Origin: Dysidea avara
Taxonomy: Eukaryota; Porifera; Demospongiae; Dictyoceratida; Dysideidae
Assembly (NCBI RefSeq): GCF_963678975.1
Contig: NC_089285.1
Coordinates: 9,844,694-9,908,693 of the forward strand
Direction of reading: 5' to 3'
DNA: 64,000 bases
A program made the translations under genes and the position numbers. The notes below the pieces were generated by a model. It did no database searches and was not told where the DNA came from. It saw only the letters and a program-made list of their open reading frames with translations. This document shows, one piece after another, positions 22,261 to 33,863 of this stretch (positions are counted from its first letter, which is position 1; each line of letters opens with the position of its first letter).

Positions 22261-23328
22261 AATTTTAAAGTATAAACATTAATACCGGCCTAGTTATCAC
22301 ATAACTACTCGTTTACTCAACACGAATCGAACACTCAAAACGTAGTCTCACTCGCTCGAGACTACCCGAAACATACAAGTACAGCTCACAGGAAACATCC
22401 CATGTACACGCACGACTCGTGCTTGAGTGACCCACGTGGATACAGCAAGGCTACAGTAATGCTCCATGATAGCAAACTTCACTCTAGAGCATCATGCAAG
22501 ACAAGACATAACAGAACTAACCTAACGATCAAGCAGAGTTTTAGCTCTATAAGCCAAAAACTTTTGAGGTTACAGCGCTACAAAGTGGCAATAGCAAATA
22601 TCAATGTGTACAGCGATAACTTACTGTATATAAACTACAGGCGCTTAATAAAATGATCATAACTAATGAATGCAGTCCTCTACCAAGATGCAAGTTGGAC
22701 CATCGGGTTCTCCATGAACAAGCGAATCCATTGCTGGGTACGTTTTGTCTTCCAGGCCTTTCCTATGACCAGGGTGAACCAGCGAAGACGAAAACTTGAG
22801 AAATAAAGCAACAGTGAACTGCTTGTCCGATGCAAGGCAGACTAATGCTTATATCGTCCGTCTCCTTAGGTGTACTGACACAACACAAAGATATTGGAAC
22901 TCCTCTTGCTTTGGGGATCATGATGCTACCAAGGTTTTTGGTATTTTCACTTTACTTCATTCTGAAAGAAGCGTTTTAAAATTACGGAATTTTTTCTGGC
23001 GCTGTTCTGCTGATGGCAGAGTAAGTTGTGGTTATCTAGCTGGATAAAAAGAAATGGACACAGTATGTGAAGGCTTGCTCCATGATGCTCAAGCATCTGT
23101 CTACTAGCTACAGGTAGAGTGTGTACTCATGATCAGTCTTATGGAATAGCTATAGACTCTGAAAAAGCATGATCATGCACAGGCTATATTCACCCAGCTT
23201 GTTAAATGCTTTGATCCACAACAATTAAAGGCATTGAAATTATATAGCTGGAAAACCCCACCAATCTGTAAAAAGTAGCTATCTGTAGCTATTAATAGCT
23301 ATTATTTAGTCTTCTCCCGTGCAGATCC
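22260..23328. other. Interval without a recognisable gene
   Basis: Two short open frames (22402-22656, 22796-23047) show no family features and no supporting splice structure. I see nothing further. Confidence 0.3.
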
Positions 23329-26300
23329 TTAACCCATTAACAGCTGAATTCCTGAAGGCAATTAAAAAAAACGCATGACTCAAGACAAGCCTCTTTTCTA
23401 AGCAAACAAACGGTTAAACCCCTTGGAAACCATATATCACTATGTTCCCCATGGACCAAGGGATACAACTATATGCAATTTGTTGCCATAGCAGCAACCA
23501 CATATACATTACAATATTTTATAACTTGGTATTTTTATATGCAAACGATAAAACCATACTTGACACAGTTATTCTAACTTTAGACAGCTAACAACAAACC
23601 TTACTTCATCACAACTGCGTTGTATACGCCGACGGGTGAAGCGCTTCATTTCCCTGAGAGCGGAAGGTGATGTTTCAGGTAAGCGTATTCAGCCATAGAT
23701 TTTTGATACGATTGCCGTACGCGCATGCGTAAATACTCATGCAATAACAATGGCGTCGTCACGTTTCACAAATTCAGTGTGATGATAGAGGTCATAGCAG
23801 CAAAGGAACGATCAATGACGGAGCGATTTCTTAGGGGGAAGTATGAAACAAACGAGTCTATCGAAGTAGATCAATGGTATCGTGATGTTTACGTGAGTGA
23901 ATGGACGTATTTGTATTGGTTATTGTTTACTGGCTAATATAGATTAGTATACAAGCAATTAGCATTTGTTACAAAACATTATATGCAAAACAATAAAGTG
24001 CTGTGTACTAGTTACTACAGTTGGGCTAGCTAGTGTTCCAGTATTCTACCTTTGTGTGATAAAGTTTGAAACATTCCCTATCGTCACTTACACATAAATG
24101 TACATTACAGTAAGAACATTTAAATCGAGTTTCATGCCTCAGTTCACTTCTAGAAAGATGTTGCTTGTTCCTTGTCATGTTGCACACTACACATTCAAGT
24201 TTCTTTGTCTGTTGTATAGGCCAGTGACCAAGATTCAAGTTCAGTCGTGTTTCACTATGCTCCCCACTCCGCTGACGACCAGCTCGTTGCCGGAAACGAT
24301 AAGGTCCGATTAGCTGATTGGCTACTGCAATGCGGAAGCTAAGATAACTTCGCTTTCGTCGACTTGGATAACCAGCATACAGTGATGGATTGGAGTATCT
24401 CTCTAAGATGTAAGCATTGTAAAGAGCACATTCTATCAGGTGAGCAAAAACTCTTTTCCACCACTTGTGGGATCTTCTCCCCACATTATAGTATCCTATA
24501 TGCTAATCACTGCGATCCACCCCTCGCATGTACTGCTGATAATCAGGTAGCAGTGGCGGACAAGGAACATCACTTGATGTCCCATCAGGATTAGTACGTC
24601 GGACTGTCTCTCCATGTGATGCCCCGTCATGAAAGGTTGATAGAAAATAGACAAGTCTTCGATCATACCATGCTGCTGCAAGGAGTGGACCATTTGATAG
24701 GTAATTATGGTATCCCCTATCTTCCCTTGTCCTTCTAATTATTGACTTAGGAAACCCTGTTCTGTTTGTTCGAGCTGTCCCACAAGCATTGTTCTGATCT
24801 TCATACAGGGCCATGTACAGGCGAGGGCTGGTATAATAATTGTCGGTGTAAACTTCATGCCCTTCAAGTCCATCCATAAGTTCCAGTACAACTCTTGAAC
24901 AAAGCCCAACATCAAGGTTTGACTCCATGTTTTTGCCTGTGTATATTTGCATTCTGTATATGTACCCATTTGTTGCATCACACAACACAAACACTTTTAT
25001 CCCCCACTTTGTAGGCTTGTTCTTCATATATTGCTTGAAGTTGAGACGACCCTTGAAAGGAATCATAGCCTCATCTACAGTCACAGCCTGGTGAGGTGTG
25101 TAATTGGAAGCACATTGGGCAGTGACCAAGTTCAGCAAGTTTCTCACTTTGAAAAGTTTGTCATGTCGTGGATGCCCTGCTGGATGTTGCTGTCTATTAT
25201 CAGCAAGATGAAGGAAACGGTAGATCTGGAGAAACTTGTCTCTACTCATTATTTCTGAGATACCAGGAGTACTCAGGATCTCCTCATCAACCTGCCAGTA
25301 CATGTCAAGGTGTGGCAAGTGTAAGATCCCCATCATTATGAGCATTCCAATAAATGCCTTCATTTCTTCACAGGTGACATCTTTCCACGGTCTTGCATAT
25401 TGCCGACAGGGAAACCGCAAAGCAGCATAACTATTGGTTTCAGTGACCAGCAAGTCCCAAACATCATCAGTAAAGTACAAATAAAATAAATCAACTGGCC
25501 TTGTGTTTGGTGGAAATTGTACATTTGGACCAGGAGTTGGTGAGTAGCTAAATTTAGTGTGTGTGGGCTCTATATTCTCCCACTCTCCAGGTACATCACC
25601 AGGTATGGTCCCATGTCCCCTACCAGCACCACGACCACGTCCTCTGCCACGTCCACGTCCTCTACCAAGACTAGTTGTTCTACTCCGACTACGCTCTCTG
25701 CCACGACCACGTCCTCTGCTGTCACTGCGACGTACACCACGTCCATGCCTGGCACTGTCAGTAGGTCCTACACCACCACCACCTCTTGTTGTACCCCGTC
25801 CTCGTCTATGTGCACGTGCTGCTCCTCGAGCTGCTGTGGTGGCACGGGTTGGTCGATCAGGTGATGTTGGTATGAAGTCATCATCGGAAGTGTCACTATC
25901 AGTAGGATTAAGTCGTCGTTGCTTGGGAGAACTTGGGTGTTCTGAACTGGATTGCTGCAGAGGAATACAAAGATTTATTTGCATTATGTAGTCACTCATA
26001 AATAATTTTACTTAGCCACAACTTGTATTTTTTTATCTATTGTCTGTATGTTTTCTATTTGTATGCTTGTATGTATTCTATCTCTTTTCACCAGTGCATA
26101 TTTATCATCAACCATTTATACCTTAGTTGTCACCTATTCATATCTATGTGAAATCACTTACACTTTCATCTCTATCATTGTGATCACTCATACTTCCTGT
26201 CCTACTGATGGCTTCACTTTGTTCGCTGGAAGCATCATCAAACTGTTCTTCATCAACCCTCTCTTCAGTAGTAGCATCGTTCATGTCTTCAGTAGAAGGA

Positions 26301-26735
26301 TTGTCCCTGTCTTCAATATCATCTCTGTCCTCATTCAGGTCGTCAGCAGCACCCCAAGCGTCTGCCACTGGTTCGAGTACAGCTTCAGCCTCCAATTCGC
26401 TTCGACGGAGAACAGGCTCGCCCAAGTAGGCATATATCTCTTCTCCTTCATTATCGTCGCTCTCATCACTGCTGAATCCATCATCAAGAAGAGTATCGAG
26501 AACGTCTGTTACGGAAAGTCGGGATGCCATTATGTCATTTACGCGCAAAATGCGAATCGCTTTGCGGGAAGGACCATTTATCCTAGTAACCTAAGGGGTG
26601 TGGTCGTACAAATCTTAGCACACGCGCGTCGGCCCTTATGGAGCTGCTTTATGGTTAAACTAGCGTGCTTTGCCAAATCATGTGGATTTCTAAATCCATG
26701 CCGCCATATGGCGGCTACCGCCGTTAATGGGTTAA
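23329..26735 (-). mobile_element. Nearly complete piggyBac transposon with TTAA target duplications
   Basis: The left end is TTAA (23329-23332) followed by CCCATTAACAGC. The right end read in reverse is TTAA (26732-26735) followed by CCCATTAACGGC. This is a 12-bp terminal inverted repeat with one mismatch and the 4-bp TTAA duplication diagnostic of piggyBac. The 3.4-kb element carries one spliced transposase on the minus strand. The part between 23340 and 24025 is non-coding apart from an unsupported 70-codon frame at 23725. Confidence 0.85.
24026..26530 (-). pseudogene. piggyBac transposase, two exons, one in-frame stop
   Basis: Exon 1 (26530-26162) encodes MASRLSVTDVLDTLLDDG and an acidic region. 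A 207-bp GT-AG intron in phase 0 leads to exon 2 (25954-24026), about 765 residues in total. After a Ser-rich start, exon 2 has an RG/RGRGR-rich basic stretch (25840-25610), unusual for the family, that could bind nucleic acid. The DDE_Tnp_1_7 core follows: VTVDEAMIPFKGR, EVYTDNYYTSPR and MRGVDRSD carry the three catalytic Asp. The C-terminus is a Cys/His finger (CVVCNMTR ... FKCSYCNVHLCVSDDREC). A TAG at 24503-24505, where the family usually has Gln after GVDxxD, is the only break I find. Otherwise it is full length, so the insertion is young. Excision and insertion at TTAA would be the role. Confidence 0.85.
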
Positions 26736-28130
26736 GGCAACTGCTCTCAATCTTTCGATCGTGTACAAAGGAGACATGCCCTCTTTATAATTCTGTTATT
26801 TGTGGTAGCTTACAAGGCCTGATACATATTCTGGAAGGCTATACTGTTTTCTTACACAAATTCTTTCCCCCAGAGCCTCAGAGTTGCCCTTAACTTTTGA
26901 TCGCGTACAAAGGGGACACACACCCTTTTCAATTCGAATGGTTACGCTATTTCTGATATCTTACAAGACTTGTCATGTCGATTCTTGACTGATAAATGGC
27001 TGTAGCAGCCCTTAGGAAAGTGCCCAGAATGCACTTTCAATGATGGGCTATGGGCCACACAGCCTTCACTGACGTAAGTTGAAGAACTCTAAAACATTCA
27101 GAAACAAATTTCAGTAGGCAGCATTTATGTTTAATGTTTATTTTAATACATCTTTATGCGTTGTAGTCCCGTGCATTGCTTCAAATGGCATTTTTAAACT
27201 GCTGTACTTTGGCTTTTATGGCTTTGCGGGTGAATTGTGTCTCAAAGCCATGATTAGAAAGCAAAGATTTTAATACCACACAGACCTGGGTAGGAATGAT
27301 TTTAAAATACGTCATACGTTTTTAGTACTGAGATCTACTTCCTGTGGGCTGTAGGCACGCAAAACAAGAAAAAGATTTGGGACGATTTTGGAAATTTTTT
27401 ATAACTCCCAAAACCACTTCCCTTGTGTTTTATACTTTCAGGTCAGTCTTTACAACACTAGAGGAAGGTTTGGAAGGTTTCTGAAACACATCCAAAGCGT
27501 GGAAGGCTGCTTTTGGCATGCATTCTATTAGAGAGTTTAGAAAATTTTTGTCCCGATCCCTATTCATGATACTTGGAACTTGATTGAAGATCATCACTCC
27601 TAATCAAATATAATTATCGTGATATAATCGTATCGTGAATAATACTTCAATATCTATCATGATAGTGATTTTTCTACTATTGCTCAGCACTAATTATCAC
27701 TAGGCTAGCTGCCTTACTACAGGGCACGTGTACAATAATACTCATATCTGAATTTGTACATAATGAATAACTACACACAATTGTTAACAACTTATCATGA
27801 GGTGAGCTTTAATTAGAATCACACAAAGATACAAAACCATGGAGCGGCTGTAAGCTTATCTATAAAGAACACAACTGTGAGTATAAATCGTCATAGAAGT
27901 ACAAAGTAGTGTAACTAGTTTACTCACCGTCGTGGCTGTTGCTAGCCACTTTTTTGAGAGGCTTTTTTGTATAACGAAGTGCTGTTTGGGACTCCAAAAG
28001 CTGGCTGTAATTATAATGTGTTATAGAGGTGACCACTTAAATGCAAACCATTTCTGTGTAAACTGATTGGAAATCGGTTGGGACCATAGCCACTTGGTCA
28101 TTATTAGGGCTGAGCCTTACTGCCTTTTAG
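26736..28130. other. Non-coding interval with a hAT-like end
   Basis: Two related segments (GATCGTGTACAAAGGAGACA near 26758 and GATCGCGTACAAAGGGGACA near 26901) suggest an old duplication. At 27600-27692 the sequence read in reverse, TAGTGCTGAGCAATAGTAG, then ATCACTATCATGATAG, looks like a hAT end. Confidence 0.35.
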
Positions 28131-28132
28131 TC

Positions 28133-28200
28133 CTATATAAGCACTACAGCATATAAGCACTACAGCATATAAGCACTACAGCATATAAGCACTACAGTTT
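28133..28200. repeat. 16-bp tandem repeat, four copies
   Basis: The unit ATATAAGCACTACAGC is repeated four times with near-perfect identity. Confidence 0.8.
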
Positions 28201-28858
28201 GTTTGACGTGACATCCACCGGGGGCAGAAAGAAGTTGAACTCACTCTTTACTCTTATCAATAGCGCAATACAGCTTCCCTGTGGCTATATTCACTAGCTA
28301 TCACACAAATCGTGTGTATTTACGGATAGACTTCAAAATGGAGGCAGACCACAACTGAAGTCTAGACATGAGATTATATGGCTGTGATGGCCTCTTAATG
28401 GCTGATATGCAGCAAAATGAACAGAAAAAATGTTCGGCCGTCATAATCAGGCCATCCACCGTGATTAAAAAATCAAAGAAAAAGTAGTGAAACAAGGGAA
28501 TAGCTTGTCTACATCTGCAGATATACTAATAGACATTTCATCACTAATTTAGTCATGGTTATAGACTGACTTATAGGGTTCATATGTATCTATGTTCAAA
28601 ATGGTGTAGACAACCTCTCTTGTTTCACTACTTACTGTATTTTCTTCACTCCCTAATCCAACTAAAATTTCTGAGTTTTCCTTACACTTGTTTTAATATT
28701 TATGCATTGTACTGAAAGATTTTGTCATAAGTGTTTATTATGTTTTACTAAACTACTGTAGATGTCCAAGTACCGCCAGTGACGGCCAGCCCAAGTGTTC
28801 CTCCTGGTATGTGTTACAAATCAAGAATTATGCATTTAGACTACAGTGTACATACGCT

Positions 28859-29160
28859 GTAGTTTTATGGCAGTTTTTGTAAGTGTGCGAAAAGAGGAAG
28901 AAAAATAAGAAAAAAAACCAAAGAAACTAAGCCAATTTTTGAAGTTGCATATTTTGAGAATGCTTGAAGTGATTTTGCTCAAATTTGGAATGTGGAGTAC
29001 TGAAGTTGGTAGGCATGTCCACAGCAAACATCATCTTGTTTCATCAAGGCAGCACAGAGCTACAGAGGTGCAAAAAGTGCATTTTCTTTCTTCCTGTCAA
29101 TACTCATGGGTGTTGTGCGCTGGCTTCTTGGGCCGCACGACACACTACCATGTGTCTTGA
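28859..29160 (+). repeat. Core of the modular element, third copy (3' part only)
   Basis: The sequence matches 16873-17180 by eye, from GTTTTATGGCAGTTTTTGTAAG through GGGCCGCACGACACACTACC, including the terminal hairpin (one arm base changed). Palindrome and array are absent. Similarity stops right after GTCTTGAT, which places the element's 3' end there. Confidence 0.7.
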
Positions 29161-29189
29161 TATGTTTGTGGAGGCATTTTATGCCTTCT

Positions 29190-29575
29190 AAAAGTTGTCT
29201 ACTTGACAAACTCTTAAACATTTTGTTTTGCATAGCTCATGACGTGTACTATGAACTAATCCTGAAATCAAAGAAAGGCAAAACAACTCATCATCAGTGT
29301 GAAATTAACAAAAGACACAAATCTGCAATGGAAATGGCCAGCACTTGCACTGTTATACATGTTAATGGAGATAAGTGGAATGTACTATCACAAGCAAAGA
29401 TCGAAGTCTTTTATGTAGTCCATCGCCTACAAGCTTGTGTGTGCAAAGTTCACTACTGTAGGTGTGGTTCTTGTACACACATGTACAGTTGTTCATGTAT
29501 GGATTCAGCAACTCACCATGCAGTATGCAAATATGAACACCTTGTCTTTCATGAAGCTGGTATGACTACAGTATG
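29190..29575 (+). pseudogene. SWIM zinc-finger end of a MULE-type transposase, fragment
   Basis: The frame HDVYYELILKSKKGKTTHH through VNGDKWNVLSQAKIEVFYVV ends in a Cys/His cluster, YCRCGSCTHMYSCSCMDS then AVCKYEHLV. SWIM fingers (CxCx..CxH) near the C-terminus are usual in MULE transposases, where they contribute to DNA binding. Only this tail is present: no DDE core upstream. It starts a few tens of bases after the third core copy. It could be part of a larger spliced gene, since a GT-AG structure cannot be excluded, but no partner exon is convincing. Confidence 0.45.
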
Positions 29576-30390
29576 AGCATCTTTCCATAATAACCTCAAC
29601 ACATGCAACTGAGTTTGGTAGACCTGTTGTGTTCTACAGGGAGGCATAGTGCGGGCAGTCACTGCCCCTATGTTGAATGCTGACACACCAGTAGGGCCTG
29701 TCAATATGCAAGAATTTTGAGACCCTGTGTGTGCTTGTTCAATGTGTTCCTTGATTACACTAATGACATGGCTCTTACCAGTGCCACTTCCACCTGTAAT
29801 GAACAAGTGAAGTGGCTCCGGGAGTGTCTCTCTCCCATAAGTTGTTGGCAAGCACGAGTTAACTGCACCACATGGTCAAATGCCACTCTTTGAGTGTCTC
29901 CTCAGACCATGGGAAATACAACAAAAATAGATGGTAATTATAATCATCTCCAAGGGATTCTGATGTCATTATTGGAACTCTCAAGCAAGCTTGGTGCCTT
30001 CTATGTACAATAGTTCCCAGGTTATTCTGAAGTTGAAAACGTGGCAGTTGAGTAGAACTGTCATCAGAGTTTTCACCTTCATTGTATGTACCACTGACTA
30101 TATTGTACCACACAGGTAGTGTCATATTGCCTAATGGCTGGGTGTGCAGCATAGTAATCAATGAGACCATGCATGAAAACATTAATATCACTATCATCCA
30201 GTTCACACAATTGGTGTGAAGTCTCACAGAAAAGCTCTTCCTTTTGACTGAGCTGGCAATGACTTAGAAGTGTATTTCCTAAGTCTATCGGGCGCTGCAG
30301 CATTTGCAGGCACGTTTGGGATTCATTAAAACGGGGGCGCGACCACACGTGGCATGCAATAGGGGCCAAAAAATTATAGCAGCACAACCC
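29549..30390 (-). pseudogene. Helitron-type PIF1 helicase fragment
   Basis: Minus-strand blocks appear in order. ELDDSDINVFMHGLIDYYAA (about 30200) is followed by a block ending YNYHLFLLYFPWSEETLKEW (about 29950-29880). Next is a helicase start: LHLFITGGSGTGKSHVISVI (Walker A) and CILTGPTGVSAFNIGA (29851-29549). The YHLFLLYFPW segment before a PIF1 helicase is characteristic of Helitron Rep-helicase proteins. Frame changes separate the blocks, the Rep nuclease part is not seen and the helicase stops after motif Ia. So this is a dead fragment. A host PIF1 gene is unlikely because of the Helitron-type linker. Confidence 0.6.
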
Positions 30391-31500
30391 TATAAAGCTA
30401 CGTAGCTAGTCACGTAATGCATTAAATACTATCCATCGCACACAACAGACACACGTGTACACTCACGTCCCTTAATCCACCGGCCAGTACTGGCATTTCA
30501 CACTCCCCACTGACCTGAAATTTAGTACTGCCATATCGTCCACTGGTAGCTAGATGTAGAGCACTTTATTCCACACACAGTTTTGTTTGTGCCACATGAC
30601 TACTGCAACAGTATACACACGATGTAATTTTCGCGAATGTTTACTTTCAATCTTTACCACGATCTCATTTCACGAATAGCATTGATCTTTTCAATTTTAT
30701 GGAAATTACTGCATTCACAAAAATTATATCCCTCAAAAATAAATGTTGCTCATTCCTGGTTTGCATTATTTGGCACTACCCATCCCTTTTAAGTAGAACC
30801 GTTAATAATATGTTTACTCTTGATAATGTAAATTAACTACCAGACTTCCTTTAACAGCTCATACAAGAAATTGATAATCGTCATACAAATATAATGCAAA
30901 AAAACAATAAGCACATATACCTCACAAAATGGGTAGTTAAGGTGTACTTGGTTCGAGTTGCGTTTGACACCTGCAGGCAAAACAATTTGAGGATTACTTT
31001 CAGTAGAAAGAGGTTTTCTGTCTGGGTTGTGCAATTGAAGCAACAACATCCTTTTTTATGAGGGAGATATTGATTACCAATTTATGAGATGATACCGTCA
31101 ACTAGACAACGACTTTATTCAGCCACAGATATTATTCAGCCACAGATATTGTTTATCCTGTTAAGTCCACACATGAAAGATTCTAACCAAGTGTGTAGCG
31201 TTCCAACCAGCATTCTTGGGGACAGAACGGACTACCTAGCAGATGATGGGAGTATGGATCAACAATGGCATTGAGACTACATGTTTTAATGTGTTAATGT
31301 CTGCTGATGGCAAGATTGATGCAGTACGCCGGGGTACATCAGGTTCTTCTGTTTATACAGTAAAGCGTGTTTACCATACTCATGGGACTAACAGGAGTCT
31401 GAAGAAACTAACGGTTGCTAAGAAGTTATTGTTTCATTTTTCTAAATTTTCTTTAGGTCCTTGCCTCGAGGTATGTTACAAACCGTTTATGGCAACAATT
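30391..31500. other. Interval with weak exon-like frames only
   Basis: A plus-strand frame at 31243-31450 contains CFNVLMSADGKIDAVRRGTS and GSSVYTVKRVYHTHGTNRS. It reads like protein and may be the N-terminal part of a MULE-type gene related to the tail at 29190. A minus-strand frame at 31049-30930 (MLLLQLHNPDRKPLSTESNP) is also exon-like. Neither is supported by a full structure. Confidence 0.3.
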
Positions 31501-31518
31501 GGACAGCCTAAAAGTTGC

Positions 31519-31750
31519 CAAAATTGGCAACTTTAAAATTGGCAACTTTAGGCAACCCAAAATTGCCAATATTGGCAACTTTAGGCAACCCAAAATTGCC
31601 AATATTGGCAACTTTAGGCAACCCAAAATTGCCAATTTTGGCAACTTCATGCAACCCAAAATTGCCAATATTGGCAACTTCAGGCATCCCAAAGTTTTCA
31701 ATATTGGCAACTTCAGGCAACCCAAAATTGCCATTTTTGGCAATTTTTCT
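31519..31750. repeat. 33-bp minisatellite with internal dyad
   Basis: About seven units of 33 bp, each holding GGCAACCCAAAATTGCCAAT and the dyad TTGCCAATATTGGCAA. The spacing of GGCAACCC is 33 bp for six consecutive intervals (31551 to 31716). Because 33 is a multiple of three and units lack stops, frames stay open on both strands; I take these as by-products. Confidence 0.85.
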
Positions 31751-32240
31751 ACTTTCCAAAAGTTGCCACCATTGGAAATGTTTAAAACTATTATTTGTGG
31801 TTACTTTGATAATGTCAAAGTTTCCAAAGCCGGCAACTTTTGAATTGCATAGTATACTTCTAGGCAACCTCATAAAATGGTGCCTAAAAGTATCCAAATT
31901 TACTAAAAGTTTCTGTAACTTTATATAGCACGTCATGACAGGATCGATTGTGGGATTTAGTTTAAAAATTTCTCAGAAAATTGCCGTATTTGGAAACTGT
32001 TGGATGGCACTATTTGCCACTTTTGGCAACTTTCGGATTGTAGCTAGTGTTATCCAGTTTTGGCAGCTTTTGCATGAATATTTACTGTCACTATATAGTT
32101 GGTAACTCTGAAGTTAATATTCAATTATTGTATCTTGCCGGGTATATGTTCAGAATACTTCAGTCAAGAGAAAATTCTAGCAATAATTACATACACAGCA
32201 AAGCAGTAACTAATATAGTGTTCATTAGTAGCTAGTACCC

Positions 32241-33095
32241 TTATGTACGGCCATATGGTTTACGCTTTCTTTGCTGTCTCCGTGGTCTTCGCACTGCCAA
32301 TGGAGTGAAAGGCAATTGATGCTGGGATTGCTGTTGATCTCCTGTCTTTGGTGGCATGTTCTTTTCATGATCAAACAAAGCACCAGCATCTTCTGTATTT
32401 TTTGGCAGGGGAGACATAGTCTTTTCTCGTTCAAACTCTTTAAACAAAGCAGTAAAGTCTTCTGTATCTTGTGGCAGAGGTGATGCAGTCTTTTCTTGTT
32501 CAAATTCTGTGAGCAAAGAAGCAACAGTTTCTGTATCATTGTGATCAGGCAAGTGTGACAAAGTTATTCCCTCTTCCGGTGCAGCTCCTTCTATATTTTG
32601 TGGCACGAGTAATGGATCTGCATTTTGTTCCTGTTTAAATCCTTAAAGTACAGAAATATTAATTTATTTTCTTACCTCATTTCCTTCTGTAGATTGCTCA
32701 GTAGTATCATCTTTGTCTTCGTATATTTGTTGGAATCCAGAAGAGTGATTTTCATTAAGCAGTGATTCATTTCCAAATTTCTTATAGATGACTTCCAATA
32801 CTGTCTTCAGACACTGTGACCATTTTCCTGCAGAGAAATATTTAGACATCAAAGTAATAATATATTATGTATACAGCGTATACCTTTCAGTTGTGGTGGT
32901 GTTTCACATGGATGCACAAATGGTATTGCATCAGGCCACCATTCAGGCTTATTTCCTTTCCAATCTATTGCTAAATCTTTGCCTATTCCAGTTAAAATGG
33001 AACAAAGAGTTCTGTCATTCATGTCACCAATTGGCTGGGGCAATTCAGGTAGAATGAGTTTTGGTGATACATTTTCTTGTGGCTCAAGCTTTACC
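32241..33095 (-). CDS. Unrecognised spliced gene with WWP-x-(I/V)PF motif and acidic repeats
   Basis: Three exons join in frame with canonical short introns: about 33095-32888, then 32827-32676, then 32630-32241. Exon 1 contains LPQPIGDMNDRTLCSILTGI and NKPEWWPDAIPFVHPCETPP. Exon 2 continues KWSQCLKTVLEVIYKKFGNE. The pairing of a WWP...PF segment with a basic helix ending in YKKFGNESLL resembles the DNA-binding region of NRF-1/Ewg-type factors; this is a weak resemblance, not an identification. Exon 3 is acidic with a repeated unit (EKTASPLPQDTEDF and EKTMSPLPKNTEDA) and ends in a basic RRPRRQQRKRKP tail, a likely nuclear localisation signal. Upstream, an AG acceptor near 33095 suggests more 5' exons that I could not place. 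No stop interrupts the exons, so it may be functional. It may be host or mobile-associated. Confidence 0.6.
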
Positions 33096-33199
33096 CTGCA
33101 AGCTCCATTTAAACTTCATCCACCAGACAGAGAGAAACTTTGGTGGGATATAAACAGCCATGCAGCAAAATTATCTCGGTTACACAAGGAACCACAATA

Positions 33200-33600
33200 G
33201 ACAGTTATACACAATCCAGGGCATAATGTAATGCATGCCCAGCGTACTTGATGACTAAACTCATATCAGAACATGGGTGTGGCTTAAGGTAAAGATATGA
33301 TCATTACAAAGCAAGGAATAATAAAATAAAAGTGGGGATAGTAGCTCATTATTACCATTCTTAGAAGTCACCAGATCTGGTTACTCTTACTTGTGGTGAT
33401 GTACAAGAGGTGTGTGGGTAGAATATACAAGAGGTGTGTGGGTAGAATATACAATACCACTTGTCTACATACACAAATGGTTGTCCTTCAATTCAACAGA
33501 TAGCATTGACGTAAGAAATAGTTGACTAATTACTCTTATGGTATAAATGAGGAAGCTCTTTTAAAGTCATCAAGTTTGCTCTGTCGGGTAGTAGCCTGTT
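33200..33600. other. Non-coding interval with a short direct repeat
   Basis: ACAAGAGGTGTGTGGGTAGA is repeated once in tandem near 33403-33450. No gene is seen. Confidence 0.4.
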
Positions 33601-33863
33601 CTTCACTTTCATTAGCATTCCATTAATGAAAGTTGGGATATTTCTTGGATATTTCTTCTGCAGTGTTCTTCCTGTATGTTAAATGGGGGTGTAGATACAC
33701 TATTTGTGGTGGATTTCAGAGATCTTACTACTGCATTTTTTTCTGTAACTTGTAGTATCAATGATTTCTGAATGTTATTATTAATATGTGCTTTGCTTAA
33801 AACTTCTATCACTACTAGATCTGTACATACATCTAATGCAGTGAACTTAAATGAGCTTTACAG

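Noticed and set aside
23725-23937. 70-codon plus-strand frame inside the piggyBac element
   Set aside because: No motif, no splice support and not found in the usual piggyBac gene content.
25557-25991. Long plus-strand frames rich in Pro/Arg or Thr/Ser
   Set aside because: They are shadows of the RG-repeat region of the piggyBac transposase on the minus strand.
31453-31936. Open frames of 96-142 codons over the 33-bp minisatellite
   Set aside because: The unit length is a multiple of three and lacks stops in several frames, which explains the openness without coding.
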